Source: Benincasa hispida (Eukaryota; Streptophyta; Magnoliopsida; Cucurbitales; Cucurbitaceae). Taken from it: 64,000 nucleotides of DNA. Under the pieces are notes generated by a model, which saw nothing but the letters and a program-made list of their open reading frames with translations, was not told where the DNA came from and searched no databases. The translations under genes and the position numbers were made by a program. Below, piece by piece: positions 25,146 through 34,924 of this stretch; position 1 is the first letter of the stretch, and every line of letters begins with the position of its first letter. Where the stretch lies: assembly GCF_009727055.1 (NCBI RefSeq), contig NC_052359.1, forward strand, positions 65,413,118-65,477,117. Reading direction: 5' to 3'.

Positions 25146-25291
25146 TCTACGGGATATGAGTTGTCTAAGCTAGGGTAAATGAAAAAAATTATTGGGTATA
25201 TTGTATCTATAGATTATTGTACTGTATATTGACACTTTACTTTTCCACTCGTCTTTTTATTGTATTTTAATACATTCCACTAGCTTTGGAC

Positions 25292-25302
25292 AAGTGGAAG
25301 AT
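25292..25302 (+). other. Polypurine tract, element II
   Basis: AAGTGGAAGAT lies directly before TGTTGGGATTTATG of the 3' LTR. Confidence 0.8.
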
Positions 25303-27090
25303 TGTTGGGATTTATGTCCTAAATCTAGTGTATCCCGTCGTTTGTAGTTTTGTTAACACAAATTATTTATCTATAAAACCAGAGGTATTTTATATTTTTA
25401 GATAGCATTAATTCAATTCAATAAACAGTATTTGGTTGACATATAGGTGGTTTATGTTTAAGTAATAACCTAAAAGGTTTGCGGTAAATGGATGAAGGTT
25501 TGGTGCCTTCTCCTAGTAACACTATGGATACGGCCCAGTTTGTAAATGCTACATGAGATGTAAGTGTTACAAACAATATGAACCATATTGTTCATGTAAA
25601 GATATGTGAATGGGAGTATCCTATAAAAAGGAGTTTATACATAGACCGAATCACAAAATAATTAGTTTCTCTTTATAACACCATTACTTGAAGAAACTAA
25701 TATTTCACTGGGATGATCATAGGAGACTTAACCTTAATCCCGAGTGAGTCTTGAACTCTTATTTATGACGACAGTCCTTTGATCTGTATGAGTGAGAGTG
25801 GCCATGATAGCTGACTCAATAAGCCTGCCATTTTAGGGATTTGTCAGATTAGAGAATTGGGAACACGACTACACAAGATGGAATTCACTCCTTTTCATTC
25901 CTTGAGAAAGTAGATAAATTGCTATCTTAATAGCTTGTTCTGGGTCTTGAAAAATGAGACCTCAACCTCTCACTGACCCAAGAGGTGTTAGTTTATAGTT
26001 GGACTATAAACTGTTTGTTCATTAGAGGAATCGGTGGTACTTAAGAAGTTAGATATAACTGCAAGGGTAAAACGATATTTTGACCCAACTATAGTTATGA
26101 GCATTTGTGAAGGGTCATCGAGATGTTGATTGATTATATCCATGGACACATAAATATATCTATAGTGCGAAGAGTGCAACTATGGGTCTTTAGTGGAGTG
26201 ATCGGTAGTTAATGAATATTGATTAATTGGATTAAAAGAGTTTAATCAATTAATCTCATATAATTAGAGCTTCTAATCTGTAGGTTCAAAAGGTCCCCTT
26301 GTTAGCTCACTAAAGGATAGTAAAGAGAAATGATTTAAAATTTTCAAATCAAATGAGAGAATTTTATATTAATGAGATTAATATATAATGGTTAATTATA
26401 GATATGATATATGATCCAAATTATGTAAGAGATATATATTTGAATAAGATTCAAATATTAGATTTATATGAATTGGATTCATAAAGAGAAGTATACATAT
26501 AAATATGTGATATTTATATGTTAATTAAATTCATATTAAATATGATTTAATACAGTTATTTAATTGATTAATTAATGGTTAATTAATTAATTAAGAAAAA
26601 ATGGAGATTGGAGGTTAGTATAAATATATGATATTTATGATAATTAATTAATTGTATACTAAATAGGATTTAATATATGGTCATTTTAATTAATGTGCCA
26701 ATTAATTAAATAAATAAGAGTTATTTAATTAATTAGCACTAGGAGTATAAAGAAAAATATTTGGAGAAGTAGTTAACCCTTCTCCATATAAATATAGCCT
26801 TATAGCCCATTTAGAGCAAGTTTTTGGATACTACTCTTCTAAGTTGTTTGGAATCCTAGAGAATAGCAAGGTAGCTTTGTTGGTGTGTCCTTCGTCTTGG
26901 AGAAGTTCAAGATCGTCCATAACGGTGGAAGAGGAAAGCTAGAGGAATCTACAAAAGTGAGTTTTCATTTCTCCTTTTCTTCCTCTTTTCTAGCATGCTT
27001 ATGTTTTGTTTGAATGCTTATCCTACCAATGTATGTTTTATTTTACTGTTTTTCTTTTCATAAAATCGAATGTCTAAATGCAAGACATGT
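25303..27090 (+). repeat. Element II 3' LTR, 3' end lost
   Basis: It starts TGTTGGGATTTATGTCC and is collinear with both parts of the 5' LTR through 'aaaatcgaatgtc' near 27070. It then diverges about 40 bp before the expected TTCTTCA end. It is also missing a stretch around 26820 (the 5' copy has 'ggatttgattacac...' there). Confidence 0.85.
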
Positions 27091-27666
27091 GAACATGTAT
27101 CTACCATGTGTAGATTAGCTGGATGTGTGCTCTTTGTGTTGGCTTTGTCTACAACACTTAGTAAATTCTCCTGTTTCTTGCATTAAAGTGCATTAGTGAT
27201 GCAATTTCTACTTAAAGGGTAATTTTGCACGAGTGTATCACATATATGCAATTCCATGCATTTTTCCTCTTTTATGAATGCATTTACATAGTTTTAATCC
27301 TAATTATAATTTTAATCCTAATTATTCTAACTTCGAGAGAACAATAACTTTTATTTCTACAAGTTACCAGCAACCTCTGCTTCAATTCCTTTGTCTATTT
27401 TGCTCTGTTCTTGCTCCAAGTGGTACCAAACTCCTCTGCAACTCCTGTATCTCGAGCGACATGAATTTACAAACTCGATAGTGAAATTAAAGTGCCCAAA
27501 AAAAGACCAAGCCCTTACAACTTTAATCTAATTAAAGTAACAAATTCTAAGTGCACTGTTTTGAAAACATCCAATGTGCAACCTATTCACACATTCAAAA
27601 TGCATTGAAACTACCTAACAATTCTCTAAATTTAAGTTCCAAAAAGAAATTCAGAGACACAACCTG
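27091..27666 (-). mobile_element. Putative leader of the minus-strand F1 element
   Basis: This stretch lies downstream of a PBS on the minus strand but has no recognisable gag-pol. A possible 98-codon frame (27595-27891, minus) crosses the PBS and LTR end and is not a real gene. Its origin is otherwise unknown. Confidence 0.35.
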
Positions 27667-27678
27667 ACTCTGGTACCA
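27667..27678 (-). other. Degenerate primer-binding site
   Basis: On the minus strand this reads TGGTACCAGAGT, close to TGGTATCAGAGC. It lies two bases after the LTR end, as in the other copies. Confidence 0.65.
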
Positions 27679-27680
27679 AT

Positions 27681-29754
27681 TAAAGGGAATCAAATTCCTA
27701 CAGCATAAGCGAGCAATCATTTGTATCAGTGAATTTTTTTTGTGGAAGAACTTAAAACAGAGAAAAATAATACAAAGAGGATAAACAATATGTAAAGCAT
27801 GTTGTACAAAACCGAGAGGAAAGGGAAGATTAGAAATGTAACTGATGGAATACACTAGCATGCAATGGAAGAAAACATAACCATTAAGCACTCTAATTAC
27901 ATTTAATTTGAGTTCTAAAACATGTATTTTCCAGTGGATTTCAAGTTACATACATTTTGTAATGAAATCTTCAAATCCAAGCTGCTCTTCACTCCAATTC
28001 AGCTCCAAATCAATCCGTGAACCACCAAGAGATCTTCTCTACTATTCTCAACCTTGAATTTGAGTGGTTGAACTCAGATTTGAGTGAATTTGGTGAAGTA
28101 AAGCAGAAATTCACTATATGCCTTGAATTTTCAATCCATTAACCTCATCTCAGCCAATTTGATGTGTTTTTATTACTCAGCTACATGCAGATAACCTCAG
28201 TAATGGAATTGGCCAGCAACTACTTCAATTGGTGAGTGGATTTGTGTGAAGATGCATGAGTTGCACCTGCTTCGAGATAAAAGTGGGAAACCCTATTTTC
28301 ATGTTCTTTCCAATTTCCAATTTCTTTTAATTAATTCTGAAATTGATCAAATCTACAATTACAAAATCCAATTTCTCAAGGTGAATTTAACTTTTGGAAA
28401 TTAATTTGATTTTTAATTAATTAATTAATTAATTTAATATCAAATATCAAATTAATCACACATTTAATTTAAAACATGAATCTAATTCATGTAATTAATA
28501 TTTAAATCAACATTTAAATATTATACACTCTCCAATTTTGTTTAATTTCAACAAATTAAACTTTAATTATATCAAATATAATTATGCAAACCTTAATTTG
28601 AATTTGAACTAATTCAAACTTAAAAAACCCTATTTTCAATTTGAATATTTTCAAATTAAAATTCAATTTCAAAAATTTAAATTGATATCATTCTAAATTC
28701 ACTCAACTTAATAATTCAAGGTATTCATGTTTTACAAGCTACTAGAGTGACCTTATGAACCTATAGATCATGAGCTCCAATGATTAAGATTAATTAGCTA
28801 AACTCTTTAGACCGAATTAATCAGTATTCGTTAACTATCAAGTCATACCACTATAGCTCGGTAATTGCACTCTCCTCACTATAGATATATTTGTGTCCAC
28901 TCGATATAACCATAACTAGTAAGTCGACCTTTCACAGGTTGTTCGTAATATGACTGGGTCTATGTGTTGTTTTACCATCGATATTATGTCTTGTTCCTTA
29001 AGTTCCAACTGATCCTCTAATGAACAATTGGTTTATGATCCAATCAATAAATTGGACCCCTCTCAAGCCAATGAGAGGGTGAAGCTCCTTGTTCAAGAAC
29101 TGGTTACAGTACTTAAAAGAACAACCTTTCTCTGATCCCTAAATCAGGTAGGTGTGAATTCCGTCTTGCACCCTATGTCCCTAGCTATTTACCCGATCTT
29201 ACTCTTGAAATTAGAGGTTTATTGAGCCAGCGCTGTTGAGCCAACTCTCACTTATGAAAATCTAAGGATAATCCTGAATAAATAGGAGTTCATAGATAAC
29301 TTAGGAATAAGATCGAGTCACCTAGGTCATCTAAGTGAAATAGTCAGTCTTAAACAATAAACAACGTTATAAAGTAAGAGTGACTTATTTCTTGGTCCGA
29401 TCTTATGTAAACTCATTGCATAAGACGCCTTTATTCCTCATGTCAATACATGAACGAATCAGGATCACTTCGTTTGTAGCACCTTTACAACAACTACAGA
29501 GTAGGCAGCATCTAGTAGTGTTTCCAGAATAAGATACCCAACCTTATTCTATGCAATAGACCGTTTTGGCTATTTACTCGAACTTGATCCATCTACATGT
29601 CTCTACATAAAGTTCAAGTATTCATATAATAGCCATGGATCTTAGTTTATTGGATTTAGATTTTTACTGAAGAAATGTTGAATAACATCTTCTATTGATA
29701 ATAGAATATATTTAACTTTTACAAACTACGAGTTTTAGAACATAAAATCCAACA
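27681..29754 (-). repeat. F1-family LTR (diverged subfamily)
   Basis: On the minus strand it starts TGTTGGATTTTATG (29754) and ends near 27681 (TTTA, family form CCTACA). Shared blocks include 'ctcactatagatatat' and the 'atcatgagctccaatgatt' segment. It is longer (about 2.07 kb) than the other F1 copies and is followed by a PBS, so it is the 5' LTR of a minus-strand element now truncated on the left. Its right end abuts the gypsy 5' LTR about where that LTR should begin. Confidence 0.8.
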
Positions 29755-32146
29755 ATAACATCTCGAATGTTCGTAATTTAAATTCAGTAATTTTGTAATA
29801 TTTGAGGACTTTTTGTTAATTTTGAAATTTGGTTTTGTTTAAAGGAAAGTTTGGATTTTATGTCACATTAATTTGACTTTTAAGTTAAAGTAAAAAATTG
29901 AGGTTATATCTGGAGAACTGTTTTTATTTTGAAGAGGAAGAAGAAAGGATTCTAAATATATATATTTGTGTATTGAAGGAAAGAATGAAATGAGATAAAA
30001 ATAAAATGAAGTATAAAGAATAAAATAAAACTATTTTTTTTAAAAAAAACTAAAAACTAAATAAAATAAAAACCTTTTATTTTTCTTTTTAAAAAGATAA
30101 TCTCTACCTTCTTCGTGAATCCCTCACGCGACCCCCATCCCCCGATATCTCTCCCTCTGTGAAACCCCTCAGCTGCCAACCCTCTTGCTCGTTAACCGCT
30201 CTACACCGCGTGCCACTCGCTGTTCCCCCTCCTTTGTGCCACCACTCGTCCCTTCACCCAGCAGTTCGCACTGACGTTCGCCTCCAGCCGGCTCCCCCTC
30301 CCCCCGCCTTCGCCCACGCCGCCCACACCCTCTGTTCTCTGCCACTCGCTACACGTTCGTACCACTACTTGACGAGCAGATTAGCTGTCGCCACCGGTCG
30401 ATCTCTCTCTCTCTCCCTCTCGCCACCAACAAATCAACTTAAATCCAATCGCCGATCTCTTTCTCTCGCAGCGGTCTATCCATCCGGCCACCACGGTTCG
30501 CCACCGCTGCTGGTTTGCCGCAGATTTCGATACCACTATTTTGTCGAATTTTGGATTTGGGGTAAGAATCATTTTGTTTGGTTGAGTTTCTTGAAGAATT
30601 TTGGGATGCCCACTAAGTTTTCATTGGTCCATATTCATCATAATTTAACGTTAGGATGAGATTTGGATGGAAGAGTGTTGCTGTCCGTTTTGTTCGAGAC
30701 AAGAGCGGGTAAGGAATTGATAAGGTTTGTGGACCTTGTTGTTGGTTTCTGGGCACTCACTAATTATTGAATTAAATGTTGGCTTAATTCTGGTATTTTG
30801 AAGGTTCCAAGTCGCCATCTGTTAGAATTAGAATCTTATTAAAGGGAGATTTTGGAGTTGAAATCTTGGGAGTATTTGTTGATCAAGCTTCGTTTGGGTA
30901 AGTTGATTTGTGATTGTTGGAGTAAATTTTGTATGTTTTGGTTTTGACTTCAAGGAATGAAATTGAGTGTTTGTGTTTTGGTGCTAAGGGAATTAATTCA
31001 GGATTTATTTTATTGGAGACTATTTTCTTGGATTAACATCTGAATTAAAATTCGAGGTAAGTAATCTTACTACTGGAACTACCTATGTGCCATGCGATGA
31101 AATTTCAGCTTTCGTTTGAGGATTTTGAGGTTGGTTGTATTGAATTACATGAGGTTAATTGAGTTTCCCTGATTATATATGCAAAATGTTATGAATGCTA
31201 GCGTGGACTATGTGATAATTATTTATTTGATTGGTTGGATGAACTGTGAACATTATGATTGTATTTGCATGTTGTGGGACTATGTTTATGACGCATGTTA
31301 TATTTATGTTAGTGCTAGTTGCACTTACCACTAGTTAGATACCTATTAGAGGTGATGACTTCCTACGGGATTCACTAAAGGCTTGTGTTCCCTTCGGGAT
31401 TCACCAGAGGTTATGTTTCCTTCGAGATTCACCAGAGGTTGTGTTTCCTTCGAGATTCATCAGAGGTTATGTTTCCTTCGAGATTCACTAGAGACTGTGT
31501 TTCCTATGGAATTCACCAGAAGTGGTGAGCTCCTTCGGGACGTCACCCGAGTTTTGTGTTTCCTTCGGGATTCACCAGAGGTTGTGGGTACTTTTAAACT
31601 ACGGTAGGGTGGACTCAACTAGTCATTTATTTGTCGTTCCATGATAACTAGAGAATTATGTACATCCCACTAGAGGCTAAGCATTTATGATTGCATCTAG
31701 AGGACATAGATGCTTAGCCTCATCCCCAGTAGTGGGGTTACCTATTGAGTATTTTATACTCATCCTTTTCATGCTTATTTTTCTCAAGTAAGGGTAAGGA
31801 TGCGCTAACGAATGATAAGCGGAATCTGCGATCAAACTACTGGGACCAGTCATATGCTTCTACTCATGTTTTCAAGATTTTCTTTTCGTGTTTTTAATTT
31901 CTAGTCTTCATATTTGGATCTCACAGTTTCAATATTTGCATTTTTAACTTGTAAGGAGATTTTCTAGATTTGTTTTTGTTGGTTACCCTTTGACTTGGAT
32001 TTCAATTATTTGATTTTAATGACTTTATTTATTTTACGTTATTCATATGGTTTTCATTAAGCTATGAACATATGTCAATTTAAATTTCATGCATGCGTGT
32101 TTCTAGTAATGGCCTAGCTTGAGTCTTAAGGAGTCGTATCGTTACA
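29755..32146 (+). repeat. Gypsy 5' LTR
   Basis: It is visible from 'taacatctcgaatg' (the expected TG start is missing or overwritten by the adjacent F1 LTR) to GTTACA. It aligns with 41137-43305 plus 44984-45410. It contains a C-rich stretch (about 30120-30520) and a 28-bp minisatellite (31370-31590). Open frames through these (30159-30659, 31383-31607) recur in shifted form in the other LTR and are not element genes. Confidence 0.85.
31370..31590 (+). repeat. 28-bp minisatellite in gypsy 5' LTR
   Basis: There are eight degenerate units of the type GGGATTCACCAGAGG plus a 'ttgtgtttccttc' spacer. The unit length is 28, so each repeat shifts reading frame. The 3' LTR has about seven units at 42990-43190. 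Confidence 0.85.
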
Positions 32147-32148
32147 GT

Positions 32149-32160
32149 TGGTATCAGAGC
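32149..32160 (+). other. tRNA-iMet primer-binding site, gypsy
   Basis: TGGTATCAGAGC lies two bases after the LTR end GTTACA. Confidence 0.9.
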
Positions 32161-32368
32161 CCATGCTTTGGGCTTTGAAGACTGACTTACTACATGAGTC
32201 TAGATAGTCCTTGTGGCCCAAGAACGGATTCCTCATCATCACCAGGTATGTCTAACTAATAATAGTTTTCAGTATGTAATGCATGAGACTAGTTAATGTA
32301 ATGTCTTTGTAAATATGCTTTCTTGATAAGTGATCTAGTGAGAGATGATCTTTAGGTACATGTTAGGA

Positions 32369-33210
32369 AATGGCACCTAAGCTCAGAGTGTAGAGGACAA
32401 CTAGAGGAGGGACCCTCTACCGTCAGGGTGCAGGAAGAAGGAGGCGGTGGAAGCCAGAATGTCCTGACAGCTCCGAATCCATCTATGGCTCAAGTTGATA
32501 AGAAGGCGATGGAAGCAAGAATTAGGGAAGCTGATGCATCATCCCTGATGGAAAGAATACAAGACTTGATCCGTAGTGCAATGGCAGGGCAGAATGCTCA
32601 AAATCAGATTCAGAAGGAATCGATACCACCGGTTCAGGTGCAACCGACCTAGCTGCAGAATCAGATCATGCAGACCCTGTCCCTTAAAGCTAAACACTTG
32701 AGGGATTTTAGGAAGTTTGATCCTCGTATCTTCGATGGGTCGTTGAAGGATCCTACGAAGGTAGATATATGGTTTGCCTCTATTGAAATGATCTTCCGTT
32801 ATATGAAGTGTCGAAGGAACACAAGCTTCAATGTGCAGTTTTTATGTTGACATACAATGCCAAATATGGTGGTGTTCAACAGAGAAGATGATTGACACAA
32901 GTTAAGGAATTGCGACATGGGATCAATTTAAGGAGTGTTTTTATAAGAAGTATTTCTCTACCAACACTCGATATAACAAGCAAGTTGAATCCCTGAATTT
33001 GAAGTAGGGGATTATGTTAGTAGAAGAATATGAGAAAGAATTTGACAAGTTGTCCCACTTTGCCCCTGAGCTGGTAGCCACCGAGAAAACAAGGATAGAG
33101 AATTTTGTTTAGGGTCTGAGGAGCGGATTACAAGGTATGGTGAATGCCCTTGACCTTAAGACTTATGCCACAACACTGCGGGCAACTGTGAGGATCGACG
33201 CTGATTCATC
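32369..33210 (+). pseudogene. Gypsy gag relic
   Basis: The likely start is ATG at 32369 (MAPKLRV, then a stop). A second open piece (32428-32652) is followed by one (32668-32850) with the conserved LKAKHLRDFRKFDP and IFDGSLKDPTKVDIWFASIE of chromovirus gag, and EMIFRYMKC. The later part (WDQFKECFYKKYFSTNTRYNKQ-like, EYEKEFDKLSHFAPE-like) is legible across frameshifts to about 33200. The CX2CX4HX4C zinc knuckle is missing, because the text jumps straight into protease near 33210. Confidence 0.8.
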
Positions 33211-33530
33211 TTGGGGCATGATGCGCTAGTTTTGGTTGCTTCAATTCACTGAACTCATTCATATCATTAGCATTTGTAAAACATGCCATATTAGGATTAG
33301 AACCCTTACAATATGCTCTATCAGTTTCCACTCTATCAAGAGAAATCATGTTAGCTACTGAAAAGATAAAGGCATGTCAGGTAGAAATAGCGAATCATGC
33401 CTTAGATGTGACCCTGGAAGTTCTAAACATGCGTGATTTTGATGTGATATTGGGCATAGATTGGATAACTACTTATCATGCCAGTATAGACTGCTCCCGT
33501 AAGGAGGTTGTTTTTAACCCTCTTAAGTGA
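33211..33530 (+). pseudogene. Gypsy protease relic
   Basis: The upstream part is frameshifted (LGHDALVLVAS, where the family has LFDSGSSHSF), so the catalytic DSG is gone. The downstream part is open at 33348-33530: MLATEKIKACQVEIANHALD, LEVLNMRDFDVILGIDWI, SIDCSRKEVVFNP. It would have cleaved the polyprotein. Confidence 0.8.
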
Positions 33531-33633
33531 ACTTTAAGTTTAAAGGGGTTAGGATTGTGGTCCTGCCTAAGGTGATTTCAGCTTTGAAGGTCAATAGGTT
33601 GTTTGACTTAGGTGCCTGGGGTATCTTGGTAGT

Positions 33634-34146
33634 GTGGTTGACACTAGAGAGGCTGAGGTCCCCTTGACTTCAGAACTAATAGCAAGAGACTACCCAGACG
33701 TTTTTCTAGAGGATCTCCCAGGTTTTCTGCCCCAACGGGAGATAGATTTTGCTATCGAGTTGGAACTGGGCACAATACCTATCTCGAAGACTCCATATAG
33801 GACGGCTTCAGTAGAATTGAAAGAGCTTAAGGTTCAGTTACAAGAGTTGTTGGATAAGGGTTTCATACGCCCACGTGTGTCACCGTGGGGTGCACCAATA
33901 CTTTTCGTGAAAAAAAAGGATGGATCAATATTCAACCAGTTGTAGGGAACTATGATGTTCTCCAAGATTAATCTCTGGTCAGGATACCAACAGCTGAGGA
34001 TAAAAAATAGTGATATACCCAAGTCCGCCTTTCGTTCGAAGTATAACCATTATAAGTTCATCGAAATGTTGTTCGATTTGACGAATGCTCCAGCAGTATT
34101 TATGGACCTAATGAATAGGATGTTCAAGGAATTTCTTGACACTTTT
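33634..34146 (+). pseudogene. Gypsy reverse transcriptase, N-terminal part
   Basis: It is open at 33634-33945 (VVDTREAEVPLTSELIARDY, DVFLEDLPGF, VQLQELLDKGFIRPRVSPWG, PILFVKKKDGS). The next family segment (about 28 residues, with RLCIDYRELN) is absent: KKKDGSI joins [18 protein letters not shown], which looks like a near in-frame deletion at about 33932. [20 protein letters not shown] and [21 protein letters not shown] follow. The gene is then split at DTF by solo LTR G. Confidence 0.88.
34142..34146. other. Target-site duplication CTTTT (left)
   Basis: This equals 36873-36877, on the other side of the G solo LTR. Confidence 0.8.
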
Positions 34147-34711
34147 TGTGAAACCCCAAACCTAACCTTAAGGACTGAACTTGAAGCTTGAGTTAAGTAA
34201 AATGGTAAGTAATAAAAATTTGATTGAGTATTGGAGCTTATAAACACCTTGCGTGGTGTAAGGGATGCAATCAAAGGACAAGTATGGAGCATGCGACCAA
34301 CCATTATGACCAACCAAATCCATAAGGAACGCATGGGAGATGGTTAGGCGGACGCAGGGTTATGTTGTACGCTTGATATAGTTGGCTAAGTTTGTAGAGG
34401 CTATAAGGGGTTAGGTATTGATGCCAAGGACAACCATGTGTTAAGCTTGTGAGGTAGGGACGAATGCGTAGGGATGGCAAGAGGTTTCGTGAGCAAGAAG
34501 CAAGGAAGACCATCGAGGCATGGGACAAACGCAAGCAACAATGCACGCAAGCGTGGGCGCTGTGCGTTTGAACATGCATGCGGATGATCATATAGTTGCT
34601 TGCGGTACTAGACGATAGTGCTAGACGATAGGCATAAATGCTAAGCAATAGGCGTTAGACGCAACTGCTAGACAATGGCGCTACACGATAAGCGAACGCG
34701 CTAGACGATGG

Positions 34712-34796
34712 GCGTGACGAGCTAGACGATGGGCCAAGCCATGGTGGGCGCATAGTGAAGTGTCCATGCATTGATGGGGCTTGCGGTACATAAGGC
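34712..34796 (+). repeat. 85-bp artefactual duplication, copy 1
   Basis: This is identical to 34840-34924 (offset 128). The copies lie on the two sides of a sequencing adapter, so they are most likely one genomic segment represented twice. Confidence 0.92.
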
Positions 34797-34834
34797 CTGT
34801 CTCTTATACACATCTAGATGTGTATAAGAGACAG
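34797..34834. other. Nextera mate-pair junction adapter (assembly artefact)
   Basis: Positions 34797-34815 read CTGTCTCTTATACACATCT and 34816-34834 are its exact reverse complement. Together they are the two Tn5 mosaic ends used as the Nextera mate-pair circularisation junction. Translation of the minus strand here gives the peptide VSYTHLDVYKRQ, a well-known adapter contamination signature. There is no IS50/Tn5 sequence around it, so it is not a real transposon. Confidence 0.97.
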
Positions 34835-34839
34835 GAGCT

Positions 34840-34924
34840 GCGTGACGAGCTAGACGATGGGCCAAGCCATGGTGGGCGCATAGTGAAGTGTCCATGCATT
34901 GATGGGGCTTGCGGTACATAAGGC
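34840..34924 (+). repeat. 85-bp artefactual duplication, copy 2
   Basis: This exactly repeats 34712-34796; after it the sequence continues into the rest of the LTR. Confidence 0.92.

Larger units (their letters stand above)
13272..27090 (+). mobile_element. Ty1/copia element II, degraded, with nested LTRs
   Basis: It consists of 5' LTR (13272-19537, interrupted), PBS (19540-19552), a long leader, a gag-pol relic (21720-25140), a polypurine tract (25292-25302) and a 3' LTR (25303 to about 27090). The last ~40 bp of the 3' LTR and any right-hand target duplication are lost. Gag-pol has many stops and an internal RT deletion. Its protein wording is close to element IV, so both belong to one copia lineage (Tork/Angela-like, not certain). 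Confidence 0.9.

Noticed and set aside
30159..30659. A 166-codon open frame in the C-rich part of the gypsy LTR, with counterparts at 41729-42206
   Set aside because: It lies wholly inside an LTR, the frame is not kept between the two LTR copies, and the protein is low-complexity Pro/Ser/His-rich sequence without a family match that I recognise.
31383..31607. Open frame over the minisatellite, also at 43009-43242
   Set aside because: It is created by a 28-bp tandem repeat that happens to lack stops; unit number and frame differ between the LTRs.
34797..34834. A genuine Tn5-like bacterial insertion or contamination contig
   Set aside because: Only the two 19-bp mosaic ends are present, fused head to head, with no transposase or resistance sequence; the flanks are plant LTR sequence duplicated exactly.
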